Virus record (IMG/VR): IMGVR_UViG_3300025093_000009
Location: 52,158-116,157 of that record
Length of the DNA stretch: 64,000 nucleotides
DNA from: a virus
Reading direction: 5' to 3' (one strand)
This document shows positions 1-11,100 of this stretch, one piece after another; position 1 is the stretch's first letter, and the number at the start of each line of letters is the position of its first letter. The translations under genes were made by a program, and so were the position numbers. The notes beneath the pieces are model-generated. The model worked only from the letters and a program-made list of their open reading frames with translations. It made no database searches and was not told the DNA's origin.

Positions 1-287
1 TATCAAAAGAGTATGGTAAAGTTTTACAAAATAAAAACTGGGAAACAGATGGAAATTTAGGAAAGATATTTTATACAAACTACTCAACTAAATATAGATT
101 TAAAAATAGAGAGTTGTGGAGGTTTGTAGCATGTAGGGATTTTAAAAGAACTGTTGCAAAAAAATATCCTGTTAATTGGACAAAGTACCTAGTTATGAAG
201 AATAAATACAAGGTTGCTCATCTATATGACGAGAATCCTGAAGAAACCAGCAAAGCATTAGATAAATATAATGAATTTGAAAAATAA
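1..287 (+). CDS. C-terminal part of an unrecognised protein, cut by the window start
   Basis: An open frame runs from base 3 to a TAA at 285-287, giving 94 residues with no start in view. The segment is rich in Lys, Asn, Tyr and aromatic residues and ends in an acidic-basic tail (NEFEK). It sits 5 bases upstream of the first tail-ring-like gene on the same strand, so it probably belongs to the same structural operon. I do not recognise the family. It is a real gene end rather than noise because the frame is fully open, has phage-like composition and stops just before the next start. Confidence 0.6.
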   Translation, partial: SKEYGKVLQNKNWETDGNLGKIFYTNYSTKYRFKNRELWRFVACRDFKRTVAKKYPVNWTKYLVMKNKYKVAHLYDENPEETSKALDKYNEFEK

Positions 288-292
288 AAAAC

Positions 293-967
293 ATGGCAAC
301 AATAGCACAAGTAATATCTAGAATAAGAGGTCAAGTAAAAGCTGAAGTTCAAGATGCTTTTGTGACTGATAGATATATCTATAGCTTGATAGAGAAACAT
401 GCCCAGTTTTTAATGAGAAGACAAGACTATGCAAACAAACTATTAAAATTTAATTCAGTATGGAAAACACTTCCTTATGTAGAATTAGTTGAGGTAGATA
501 AAGTTGAAGCTCATTGCGCTGGTATACAAAGTGGTTGTACAATAAAACGTACAAAGTTAAAGTTACCTTCTATGTTTGAAGGATATTGGGGACCACTTAT
601 CCGTACTATTAGTTCAATAGACGGATCTCAAGAATTACAAGCTACACAACCCGGTACTTATACATCTATGACAAAAACTACATCATTTAAATATAATAAG
701 ACATTATATTTTTGGTGGTTAGATGGTTATATATATTGTCCAAATATACAATGGGATGCAATAAAAGTAGAAGGTGTATTTGATTCTGATATTACTAAAT
801 GGGACTGTGATACAGAAAATGATTGTACTCCTAGATATGAACAACAAATGTATATACCTGAAGCATTATTTGCTGAGATTGAAAGTCAAGTTGTTGCAAC
901 AATGATGGGTACATTAAAAATACCATCTGAAGATTCAGATAACAAACGTAACCTAGCAAGAACTTAA
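293..967 (+). CDS. Tail-ring / head-tail connector-like protein of crAss-like phages
   Basis: The 224-aa protein starts with an alpha-helical stretch (ATIAQVISRIRGQVKAE) followed by Tyr/Trp-rich beta segments. No catalytic motif or membrane segment is visible. In crAss-like phages, proteins of this size and style directly precede the muzzle/stabilisation gene and form the rings below the portal (P22 gp4-like tail accessory or tubular proteins). The assignment rests on position and overall character, not on a diagnostic motif. The start ATG follows an A-rich leader with no Shine-Dalgarno sequence. The gene is followed 11 bases later by a second protein of similar role. It could instead be another small structural protein. 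Confidence 0.6.
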   Translation: MATIAQVISRIRGQVKAEVQDAFVTDRYIYSLIEKHAQFLMRRQDYANKLLKFNSVWKTLPYVELVEVDKVEAHCAGIQSGCTIKRTKLKLPSMFEGYWGPLIRTISSIDGSQELQATQPGTYTSMTKTTSFKYNKTLYFWWLDGYIYCPNIQWDAIKVEGVFDSDITKWDCDTENDCTPRYEQQMYIPEALFAEIESQVVATMMGTLKIPSEDSDNKRNLART

Positions 968-978
968 AATAAAAGATA

Positions 979-1944
979 ATGGGAGTATCACAAAAATATA
1001 GAACTTTTAATCAATTAATGGAAGATGTATCTATTGATTTTTCTACGTATGCCCTAGAGGGAATGATAGAACCTGCACAACTTATTAAAGTTGCTCTCAG
1101 AGTTAATTATGATTTGGGTTTACGCATACATAGAACAAAAGAAGTAGTTATAGATATAGAACATGGAAGGGGTCAATTACCTATGGATTTTCAATATCTA
1201 AATTATGCATTTAGATGTGGTGAGTATACTATAAATAATACAATGCCTTCAGGTACACATATAGAAACTTTTAATGATGTACCATATGTTCCTGCACCAG
1301 CAGATGCAGAACCTTGTAAAGATGGAGAAGCATGTAAAGATGTATGTGTTATAAAAACTTGCAATGATAAAAATGAATATCAATTAGTACAAAGAGTTGG
1401 CCCAAGTCAGTTTAGATCTTTTACTACATGGACTGAATTAAGAATAAAAGATGTGAATGATAAAGTTTGCTATTGCCCAAGTTTAGGTGCGCAAGCATTA
1501 GATATAGCAGAAATTAAAGATGGCTTCTTAGTTACAACATTTAGAACAGGAAAAGTATATTTAAGTTATCAAGGAGCAATGGAAAATGCACAGGGAGATT
1601 TGTTAGTATTAGATCACCCATACTGTAATGAATATTATGAATATGCCATAAAACAAAGAATACTTGAAAATATGATTTGGAATGGTGAGAATGTATCACA
1701 ACAATTAAATCTAATAGAAGCAAGGTTAAGAGCTTCAAGAAATAATGCATTAGGTTTTGTGAATACACCAAACTTCCAAGAGATGAGAAAAGTATGGAAC
1801 ATGAACCGAAGAGCACAGTATCATAATTATTATAATATGTTCTTGAGTTATGCACCAGCTAATCCAACTCTTGCAGTTGCACCTCCTATTGCACAATCTC
1901 ATCAAGGATCAACAACAGGCAGTAGTTCATGTCCAACTTGTTAA
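979..1944 (+). CDS. Second tail-ring / tubular-like structural protein
   Basis: The 321-aa protein opens with a helical region (QLMEDVSIDFSTYALEGMIEPAQLIKVALRV, residues about 12-43), then has beta-rich sequence. The middle holds a Cys cluster (C110, C116, C120, C125 region). The tail is low-complexity and Ala/Pro/Ser/Thr-rich, ending CPTC. The helical start and position between another ring-like gene and the muzzle gene match the tail-tubular/ring proteins of crAss-like phages. The family call is inferred from context. No Shine-Dalgarno sequence precedes it, and the next gene begins 13 bases downstream. Confidence 0.6.
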   Translation: MGVSQKYRTFNQLMEDVSIDFSTYALEGMIEPAQLIKVALRVNYDLGLRIHRTKEVVIDIEHGRGQLPMDFQYLNYAFRCGEYTINNTMPSGTHIETFNDVPYVPAPADAEPCKDGEACKDVCVIKTCNDKNEYQLVQRVGPSQFRSFTTWTELRIKDVNDKVCYCPSLGAQALDIAEIKDGFLVTTFRTGKVYLSYQGAMENAQGDLLVLDHPYCNEYYEYAIKQRILENMIWNGENVSQQLNLIEARLRASRNNALGFVNTPNFQEMRKVWNMNRRAQYHNYYNMFLSYAPANPTLAVAPPIAQSHQGSTTGSSSCPTC

Positions 1945-1957
1945 CAAGTAATATATT

Positions 1958-4900
1958 ATGGCAAAAAAGAAGAATACTACACCACAACCAAGGGGACAGG
2001 GGAGTTCATCAGTAAATACTAATTCATTTACTAAAGGGATGAACAAGGATGTAGCACCATCCTTTGAGCAACCAAATGCATGGTGGCATGCAAGAAATGC
2101 TGTAAATAATTCAGAAGATGGAGATGTAGGTTTAATTGGTAATGAACCATCTAATTTATCTTGTGGTGTAATTCCTTACACTGTAATTGGTGCTATACAT
2201 AGATATGGAGATGAATGGGTTGTTTTCTCTACAGATGATATTAACTCTGAGATAGGGCGTTTTGATGATAGTGAGTGTACATATGAAACACTTGTTAATG
2301 ACCCTTGTTTAAATTTTAAAAAGAAATATTTAATTACAGGTGCTGCAAAAGAAAATTTTGATTGTACTTGGGAAGTATACTGGGATGATGCAAACAATCC
2401 ATCCCGTGCTATGAATATAGATGATATTCCTTGGAAAAAGGTTAAAATATCAGGGCCGGATGTTAATGGTGATCCTTGTGTTGAATATCAAATTATTGAA
2501 CCTAAACAATTAGACTGTGAACAAATAAGACTAGCACCACTACTTGATACACCTTGTGTAAAATTAAGTAAGGCAACTGATGGTGGTATGATACGCAATG
2601 GTACATATCAAGCTTTTGTTGCATATGTAGAAAATGAACAACGTGTTACAGATTATATAGGTATATCTAATTTGCAGACAATATTTAGTCATGAAGGTGG
2701 TAATGGTTCTTTAGATATATCTATAACTAATTTAGATCAAGATTACTTTTACTATGAATTAGTTATACTTAGAAGAAACCAAGGTCAAACTTCTGCTAAG
2801 AGAATAGGTTTATATAGTACTGAGCAAAGTGATATTAATATTGATTTTATAGATGAAGCACTAATACCTATTGATTTAAAGCAAATTCCATTACGTAGCC
2901 CAGCATATGAAAAGTCTGAGTCTATGTTTGTAGTTAATGATTGGTTGATAAGACAAGGACCAACTGAGCAATTTGATTTTAATTATCAACCTATAGCAAA
3001 TCAAATACAAACTAATTGGGTAGTAAATCAGCTTAGTGCAAAGTATTATACTTTGGGTGGTAATAAGCTTGGGTTTATGCGTGATGAACAATATGCATTT
3101 TTTATTAGATGGATATACAATACGGGTGAAAGATCATCTTCATATCACATTCCTGGTAGAGCTCCTGAGTCATATACATTACCAAATGGAGTATCATATC
3201 AAGAAAATGAAATTATAAATGGTGCTAATGTAATAAACACAGATGAAGGTGAACCTTTATTTAAAGTTTATAACACTGCTTCATTTACACAAACAAATAT
3301 AAATGAACCTCAAGAAGATAACTCTTTAGTTATTGCAAGAGGAAAGATGGGATATTGGGAGTCTACAGAGTTATACCCAAGTAATAGACCAGATATATGG
3401 GGAGATTTATGTGGTAAACCAATTAGACATCATAAAATGCCAGATGAGTCATTGGGCGGTGCAGATTCTCCATTACATATAAGTACAACAAATGGTGACA
3501 ATATTAATATTGTTGGGGTTGAGTTTACAAATATTGGTAGACCAACCAATAATGATGGTACATTCATTGAGAATATTGTTGGTTATGAAATATTAAGAGG
3601 TTCTAGACAAGGGGCTAGATCTATACTTGCAAAAGGTATGTTTAAAAATATGCGTAAGTATAGAATTCCTGACTCTGAAAATATATTGGGAGAATCACAA
3701 GGTCTATATCCTAACTATCCATACAACTCATTAGAAGATGATATTTTCTTTTTTGACGCAGGTCCAGATCCAAATTCTGAAGATACAAGAACAGGTGGTT
3801 GTGATAACTTTACTCAGTCTTTAGATAAGTATCCTCCTTTAAGTGGTTATACTAAGGATGTATTTACTTTTAGTGCTCCAGACTTAATGTTTACAAAACC
3901 ATTTTTAAATGCTTATGAAACTAAAATATATGGTAGTATAAACGGTAAATCTCAAGGAACGTTTATACCATCTGAGGATCACCCACAATTTAAATTACTA
4001 AGACCAGTAGCGGCTAACTTAGCAGCTATTATAGGTTTGGGATATGCTTTGAATGCAGTACAAGGTACTGAGTCAGTAAACACCAAAGCTTTACAAATTA
4101 ACAACCAAGCATATGCACCATTTATTGGGGTAAGTAGTTCTACAGGTTATCCTACTTTTGCAACTGCTGGTGGTGTTAGTTTATCATTATTTGGTTTAAT
4201 AGAGGGTTTTTTAATAAATAGTTTATTAGATGGTATTACAGATGTAGCTGATTTATATAGTGGTGGTGTAGCATCACAAATTAAAAAAGAAGCTATAAAT
4301 ACATCTAACATGATAAAAGCATCAGCAATTCCTGGTGCTTATGGTGGTGGTAGAGATATGACTTCTACATTTGATAAACCAGAAGGTGCTTTACCTACAG
4401 CATTAAAAGTTATTATAAGTATATCTATGGCGCAGAAAAATATAGCTATAGGTGCTGGTGAAATAATTGATTTATTTTACAATTTAGTTAGTGAGCATGA
4501 TTTTGTTTATAAGTATAACTCTACAGGATTTTATAACTCATTTACTAAAGTAAATCCAAATAATATTTTTAGAACTAAGAATAATGATTCAAATTATATA
4601 GGTTCTTCTTTTCAAACTTTTGATGGGATTAAATATAAAATTAATAATTTATTTAGACCATCTACTATTGCTGTATCAACAGCAAATGAACTTGATGATC
4701 CAGCAGGACCAAAAGATAATTCTAGATTTAGTCTAGGTGGTACAGTAGTTAATGGAGGTACAGTAGACTTTCTTAACTCTTATATGTTAAATCCTAGGTC
4801 TGCAGATAGACTTCAAAGAAATATATCTGCATTGTATGGAGCATTGAAATTTAATTTTGATAATCAATATGGTCAACTAGATGGTGTAAAGCAAATTATG

Positions 4901-7900
4901 ATGAGGGGTTGTGTGGAACTTATTGATCCAGATAAACCAGAAACTTTTAAGTATTCAACTAGCCCAATATTTAGTGGTGATGTTTCTATTAATAGATATA
5001 CTGAAAAGTGTATTATGCCAATCTTTACAAGATTTTTACAAGGTCAACCAAATGGTTATTCTTTTGATTACAGCTTATATGTTAACATACCTTACCCAAG
5101 ATTTTGGCTTAATTCAACTAAGTTTGATATAAGTGGTATTGCACGTGAGATAGCTACATTAGGTTTAGATCCAGGAAGTTATGCACAAGAACTTCCTACT
5201 AATAAATATTATTTAGATAGAGGTTATGATAACTGTCAAGATACAAGTTTATTTGGTAGTTTCTTTGGTGGTGGAAATGATTTAAATCCTGCATGGAATA
5301 TGGAGTATGCTTATATGTATACACATATTAATGGTGTTAATGAGTTTTTTGTAGAATCAGAAATTAATCTGGCATATAGAGATTGGGAAGATATGCCAAG
5401 TAAAAGGTTTTATGATCCTTATGAGTTTAATGACTTAGGTGTATTATTTCATCCTGACCAAATTAAAGATGACAACTTTTATAAGTATGATGATTCATTA
5501 TCTGCTTCTAAGTTCCCAACTCAATTGGGATCATTCGGTCAAGTACAAGCAAGAGACTATGATCCACTAGTTGCAGAGACGTGTTACACTTCATATCCTA
5601 AAAGACTAGTATACTCATTACAAGCACAAGAAGAATCAAAAAGAGATTATTGGAGAGTATTCTTAAACAATAATTATAAAGACTTTAAGAATGAAGTAAG
5701 TGTTATTAAGCCTATTAATAAAAGTGGTGCATTAATATTTTTCCCATACTTATCACCTCAAATGTTCCAAGGTCTAGATACTTTGAAAACACAATTAGAT
5801 ACTAAATTAACTATAGGTGATGGTGGTTTATTTAGTCAACCATTTCAAAATGTAGCAAATGCAGATGTATCTAATGAGTATGGATCTTGTGAAAGTTTAA
5901 GAGGTGTTACAAATACTCCATTTGGTTTATTCTTTATTTCACAACAACAAGGTAAAATATTTAATTATGCTGGTAAGGGATTAACACCAATATCTAATGC
6001 AGGTATGAAATGGTGGTTTAATAAATACTTACCATCTAGATTTATAAAACAATTCCCTGAATCTGAAAACACTCATTGGGTAGATAACCCAGTAGCTGGT
6101 GTAGGTTGTCAAGTAATATGTGATGTAGTTGATGATATAGTCTACTTTATGAAAAAAGACTACCAACTTAAGCCAGAATATGTTGCAGGTGCTGAGTTTA
6201 ATAACTATGATGCAAAGCCTGTAGGAATTGATGTACCATGGCAAAATAAAAAGCTATTAGTAGATATAGGTGATCCATTATACTTTGATGATTGTTCTTG
6301 GACTATTAGTTATGATCCTAAAGCAAAGGCTTGGATATCATTTCATGATTGGCATCCTGAATTAGCTTTACCTAGTATAAATCATTTCTTTACTACTAAG
6401 ACAACAACTACAACTGTTCCTCAGTGTCCACCGGGTTATAACTTTAATCCTACAACTAATATGTGTGAGATAGGTGTTAATGAAAGTTCACCTGCTCAAG
6501 TTATAATAGATAATATAGCAGCTACTGTTAGTGGTGGTCCTGTTGCTTGTTTAGTTGATGTTGTAATTTCAATGGATGTATCAGGTAGTACACTTAATAG
6601 TGGTAGACAAGCGGCTCAACAAACTTGGATGACTGCATTTTTAACAGATCCACAGATAGTCACTTTAATGAACAATAGCCAAATGCAAATTGGATTTGTT
6701 GCTTGGGATGATAATAGTAATATTATGAGTATGCCTGATGGTAGTGGAGGTACTGTTACAATGAGTCATACTGTAACTGAGCCACAAGCTACAACCTTTT
6801 TTACCAATAACTGGTCTGCTGGTGGTACTAACGTAGGAATGGGATTAAATGTAGGTAATTCAGTACTCACTAATCCAGCTAATTCTACATTGGGCGATAG
6901 AACAGCAAATCCTAACTATAGAGCTATTCAAATCCTTGTTACAGATACTACTACAGCACCAGGAAATAATGTAGGTGCTCCTTACACTTCTGTAGGCGCT
7001 GGTACTGCACCTGCGTATCAATTTGTTTATGCAATGTTTTGTGGAGCTAATAGCTCTGCTCCACCAAACCCTAATGTATTAGATGATATATCTATGTCAG
7101 CTGGTCCTGTAAATGTTGATCCATTCCAATATGGTATAAACGCATCAGATCCAACAACGTTCCAAGCTGTAGCAACAGCTATTGCAGGAGCCGTATGTGG
7201 TACAGATTATGAATGTGAATGTCCTGCAGGTTATACATTAGTTTATCCTGATTCTAATGGTCTATTTACTCAATCAAGTGGAACATGTACTGATGTACCA
7301 GGAGAAGCGCCTATTTGTAGAAAAGTAGAATGTGAGTGTCCAACAAGTACAGTTCCTGGCTCAACTACAACAACATCAGGTACATGTCCAGATAGTGCTC
7401 CTGAATTATTTTTAATAGGTGATCCAGCATGGATTGATCCATCACCATTAATATGTAACTATTTTTATTTTGATAGTACTACACCTAATTATCAAGTAGG
7501 TGGTTTTTGGAGACATAATCATAGGTGTGATTCATTTGCTAATTTTTATAATGTAGATTATCCGTGGGAGATTGATTTAATATCTAACACAGGACAAGCT
7601 GTAAACACTATAAGAAGTTTTGAGTATCAACTAGAAACCTATGTATATAAAGGAGATCCTCAATATAATATGTGTGGTGGTGATAAATGGGAAGATCTTA
7701 CATTTAATTTTGATGCTGCTATTATTTATAATAATGATCAAACATCAGGATTACTGGTACTTAATGAGCAACCTGTAAATAGTCCATGGGCTAACTTAGA
7801 CTATCCTATTGTAACACCAAACAATATAGAGATACTTGTATCTAAAGTTGAACATAAGTTTAGGTTTAATCAGTTCTGGGATGTTACAAATGACAGAGGT

Positions 7901-8116
7901 GAATTTACAAATGCAGAACAACCAATATTTAATACGGATTGTAATGGATATGTTAGACCATTAAATACAACTAATCTTAATTACTTCAAACCTCAAACAG
8001 AGCGTAAGAAATTTAGACATTATTCTAATCATGTTTTATTACGTAGAAATAATTCTGGCAATAGAAAAATGATGTTAAGATTAAATAATACTAAACTATT
8101 ACTATCTAAAAGATAA
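1958..8116 (+). CDS. Giant tail muzzle / P22 gp10-like stabilisation protein with inserted vWA domain
   Basis: This 2052-aa protein has the opening typical of crAss-like stabilisation/muzzle proteins (NTNSFTKGMNKDVAPSFEQP, then NAWWHARNAVN). Its final part, from about residue 1815 (FWRHNHRCD, VDYPWEIDLIS, RSFEYQLETYVYK, ERKKFRHYSNHVLLRR), is also typical of the family. In the virion this protein forms the tail nozzle through which DNA and cargo leave. Between about residues 1480 and 1810 there is an extra block bounded by Thr runs (TTTTTVP and TTTTSG). It contains two Cys-rich CPPGY/CPAGY segments and a von Willebrand A domain with a MIDAS motif DVSGS at 1540-1544. Its TAA overlaps the ATG of the next gene (TAATG). 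The muzzle call is strong; the role of the insertion is unknown. Confidence 0.82.
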   Translation: MAKKKNTTPQPRGQGSSSVNTNSFTKGMNKDVAPSFEQPNAWWHARNAVNNSEDGDVGLIGNEPSNLSCGVIPYTVIGAIHRYGDEWVVFSTDDINSEIGRFDDSECTYETLVNDPCLNFKKKYLITGAAKENFDCTWEVYWDDANNPSRAMNIDDIPWKKVKISGPDVNGDPCVEYQIIEPKQLDCEQIRLAPLLDTPCVKLSKATDGGMIRNGTYQAFVAYVENEQRVTDYIGISNLQTIFSHEGGNGSLDISITNLDQDYFYYELVILRRNQGQTSAKRIGLYSTEQSDINIDFIDEALIPIDLKQIPLRSPAYEKSESMFVVNDWLIRQGPTEQFDFNYQPIANQIQTNWVVNQLSAKYYTLGGNKLGFMRDEQYAFFIRWIYNTGERSSSYHIPGRAPESYTLPNGVSYQENEIINGANVINTDEGEPLFKVYNTASFTQTNINEPQEDNSLVIARGKMGYWESTELYPSNRPDIWGDLCGKPIRHHKMPDESLGGADSPLHISTTNGDNINIVGVEFTNIGRPTNNDGTFIENIVGYEILRGSRQGARSILAKGMFKNMRKYRIPDSENILGESQGLYPNYPYNSLEDDIFFFDAGPDPNSEDTRTGGCDNFTQSLDKYPPLSGYTKDVFTFSAPDLMFTKPFLNAYETKIYGSINGKSQGTFIPSEDHPQFKLLRPVAANLAAIIGLGYALNAVQGTESVNTKALQINNQAYAPFIGVSSSTGYPTFATAGGVSLSLFGLIEGFLINSLLDGITDVADLYSGGVASQIKKEAINTSNMIKASAIPGAYGGGRDMTSTFDKPEGALPTALKVIISISMAQKNIAIGAGEIIDLFYNLVSEHDFVYKYNSTGFYNSFTKVNPNNIFRTKNNDSNYIGSSFQTFDGIKYKINNLFRPSTIAVSTANELDDPAGPKDNSRFSLGGTVVNGGTVDFLNSYMLNPRSADRLQRNISALYGALKFNFDNQYGQLDGVKQIMMRGCVELIDPDKPETFKYSTSPIFSGDVSINRYTEKCIMPIFTRFLQGQPNGYSFDYSLYVNIPYPRFWLNSTKFDISGIAREIATLGLDPGSYAQELPTNKYYLDRGYDNCQDTSLFGSFFGGGNDLNPAWNMEYAYMYTHINGVNEFFVESEINLAYRDWEDMPSKRFYDPYEFNDLGVLFHPDQIKDDNFYKYDDSLSASKFPTQLGSFGQVQARDYDPLVAETCYTSYPKRLVYSLQAQEESKRDYWRVFLNNNYKDFKNEVSVIKPINKSGALIFFPYLSPQMFQGLDTLKTQLDTKLTIGDGGLFSQPFQNVANADVSNEYGSCESLRGVTNTPFGLFFISQQQGKIFNYAGKGLTPISNAGMKWWFNKYLPSRFIKQFPESENTHWVDNPVAGVGCQVICDVVDDIVYFMKKDYQLKPEYVAGAEFNNYDAKPVGIDVPWQNKKLLVDIGDPLYFDDCSWTISYDPKAKAWISFHDWHPELALPSINHFFTTKTTTTTVPQCPPGYNFNPTTNMCEIGVNESSPAQVIIDNIAATVSGGPVACLVDVVISMDVSGSTLNSGRQAAQQTWMTAFLTDPQIVTLMNNSQMQIGFVAWDDNSNIMSMPDGSGGTVTMSHTVTEPQATTFFTNNWSAGGTNVGMGLNVGNSVLTNPANSTLGDRTANPNYRAIQILVTDTTTAPGNNVGAPYTSVGAGTAPAYQFVYAMFCGANSSAPPNPNVLDDISMSAGPVNVDPFQYGINASDPTTFQAVATAIAGAVCGTDYECECPAGYTLVYPDSNGLFTQSSGTCTDVPGEAPICRKVECECPTSTVPGSTTTTSGTCPDSAPELFLIGDPAWIDPSPLICNYFYFDSTTPNYQVGGFWRHNHRCDSFANFYNVDYPWEIDLISNTGQAVNTIRSFEYQLETYVYKGDPQYNMCGGDKWEDLTFNFDAAIIYNNDQTSGLLVLNEQPVNSPWANLDYPIVTPNNIEILVSKVEHKFRFNQFWDVTNDRGEFTNAEQPIFNTDCNGYVRPLNTTNLNYFKPQTERKKFRHYSNHVLLRRNNSGNRKMMLRLNNTKLLLSKR

Positions 8117-11100
8117 TGAAGAAGAAATTTACACATACAGAGAGAAGAGGATTACCTGGAGGACCTAATGAATACATTACTCATGTTAGTGGTTTATTCA
8201 GTGTTGAAGGTTATAAATCAGATAGCCCTGATAAAAACAATCCGTTTAATCTTATTGACTCAGGAAATATCACAATGGAAGGTGTTGAATTTCCAGTTAT
8301 GGGTATAGATAATCTTGGTAATGCAGAAATGATGCTGCCTCAAAACAATTATGAATTTCCTGGTGATATGGTTTTAGAAATACCTATGGCACAGGATGGT
8401 GATGAAACTCCAATGGCAACTCAAATGTTAGATGAGGTTGTAGTTACAGCACCTAAGAAAAAACAAAGTTTATTTAGTAAAGTGGGTCACGGTGTTTTAG
8501 ATGGGCTTGGTTTAATTCCTGGACTTGGTGAAATAGCAGATGGCGCTAATGCACTTTGGTATCTTGCTGAAGGTGATAAGATGAATGCGGGCTTATCTGC
8601 CGCTGCAATGATTCCATTTATAGGCTGGGGTGCAACAGCTGGTAAACTTGGTTTAAAAGGAAAGAAAGCTTTAGATGCTGCTAATACAGCAAGACAATTA
8701 TCAAAGGCAGATTTAAATTATGCTAAAAGTTTAGGTTTAGATGTAAAAGATTATAATAACCTTGTTGATCAATATAATGCTTCTAATAAAACATATAGAT
8801 CAGTGAGTCCTCAAGCTGATGTATTAAATGATATAAATTTTAGAAAGGCTGCAGAAAAAGCTGGTATTGATTTTAGCAAAACTGCAACAGATAATACAGA
8901 TCTTCTTAAATATATGAGTACATCCATACCATATAAGAAATTAGGTAATGTATATACAGATGCTGCAGTTAAAGGTACTAATGATGCAAGATCATTTTTA
9001 TTTACTTCACCCAATAAACAATTTACATCTTTTTATGCACCTGATGGGTACATGGCTAAGATGCCTTTATTTACTGATGATATAAATAAATTAAGCATAC
9101 CAGAAATAACAAACAGAATTAAGTTTGGATCTAGAGCAAGTGAGTATCCATTTGATGCATTGTTGGATAATCCATATATGCAGAATACTCTTAAATCAGG
9201 AACAAGAGTTTCTATGCCTCCAGCAAGTAAATTGGGTGTGCAAGAAAATACTGTTCAATTTATAGGTGATAGAGGACAAAGGCTTTTTGATCCTAACACG
9301 GTTGAAATATTACCAGTTGGAGAAGCACTTAAAAATCCAAATTTCCAAAAAGGTAAAGAGGTTCCACCAGAAAAATGGCAGGATACAATTAATTATATTG
9401 ATGAAAATAAATTAAAAAGAGCAATTGCTGAAGCAGAAAGTTTAAATGGGCAGTTAATGAAAAACCCATACTCTACGGCATCTGGATTATACGGTCAACG
9501 TTTTTCAGAACTAGAGAAAGGAAAATTATATGATGGTACAAGAGATCAGTTTATAAAAGATTTAGATGCACAAAATAGAATATTTGATATGAGATTAAAT
9601 GAAGGTGTTAAAGTAAATAAAACAACACCTTTACTAAAGGATGCATATGATCTTATGAATGAATACAAACCTCAAATAAAAGATTTTGATTTTGATTACT
9701 ATGATATAATCTCATTATCAAACTTTTTAGGTAGACAAGGTACCAGAGAATTTTTTGGAAATGTAATCAGGGATGGTAAAGATTTATCAGAGGTATTTCC
9801 TAATTTATATGGACCTAATGTTAAACAACCAAACAAAACACCTCAAGAATATTTAGGTATTACAAGAAAGTATTACAGACAATATGCTGGTGAAATTCCT
9901 GTTATTGCTCAAGATAACACAAGAGTTAATATGCCAACAATACCTATCATTGATAAAAAGCCTGCACCTACCTCACGTTATTCTGATTTACTATTTACAG
10001 AAAATGATTTTGATATTATAGGTGATGATAAGGATGAATTCAATCCTTTTGATACTATACCAATTGATACATTAGAAATACAAAGAGATAACACAAATGT
10101 TGTTGACACAAATATATTACCAGAGTATTTGCAAAAATATGAAAAGATAAAAGGACCTAATTTTTCAGATGAAGAATTTAAAAATATACTATTTGATGTT
10201 TCACAAGAGTCTGAGTTTAATGAATATCAAGATCCAGTACTAATAGCTGATTTTATTAAAAAGTCTAATTTTTATGCAGAAGGGTGGAAAGATATGACTA
10301 GTGCTGCTCCTAATGAGGTAAAGGATTTACAAGATGTATTAGTTAGAAAAGGTTATGACATAGGCCCAACAGGTGTAGATGGAAAATATGGTCCAAAAAC
10401 ATATGCTGCACATAGAGCAATGGTTGATGATATTAATTTAAATCCAAATGCTATATCAAGATATTATAAAAAATATGGTGCAAACAATTCATCTGAAGTA
10501 AGAGGTATTCAAGAGAAATTAGTTAAGCTTGGTTATATGTCTGAAACATTACCTAATAAAAATACTACTAGTATTGATGGTAAGTTTGGTGATCAGACTA
10601 GAGAAGCACTAGAAAGATATAACACAGAAAATGCAAAAGATGATCCTAAAGCTACAGTCTTTAATGATATACCAAATCTATTAGAAGAAGATAGATGTGC
10701 TGCAGGTATGTGTGTAATACTTGAGAGAAATAATGTTCTTACAGAAGCTATAGGTGTTAAGTACAAAGATGCATGGGATTTATATGAATCTATGGAAAAC
10801 GCAGATAATAGTGAAATGGTCTATAATATATATGATGATCCAAGATTTAACAGAATCAATGAAGAAACAGATATAAATGATCTAAGAAAGATTACTAAAA
10901 ATGTAAAAAAAGAATCACAAACAAAAGCTAGTGATTATGCTATAGGAGATATTGTAGGTTTATTTTGGGATGGTTCATCACATCATGCAGAAACATTAAA
11001 ATCAAAAACTTATAATACACACAGTGGATTTGTTTCTGATATAGTAGATGGTGTTCCTATTATAACACATAATGTAAATGGTAGAGTATTACAACAACCA

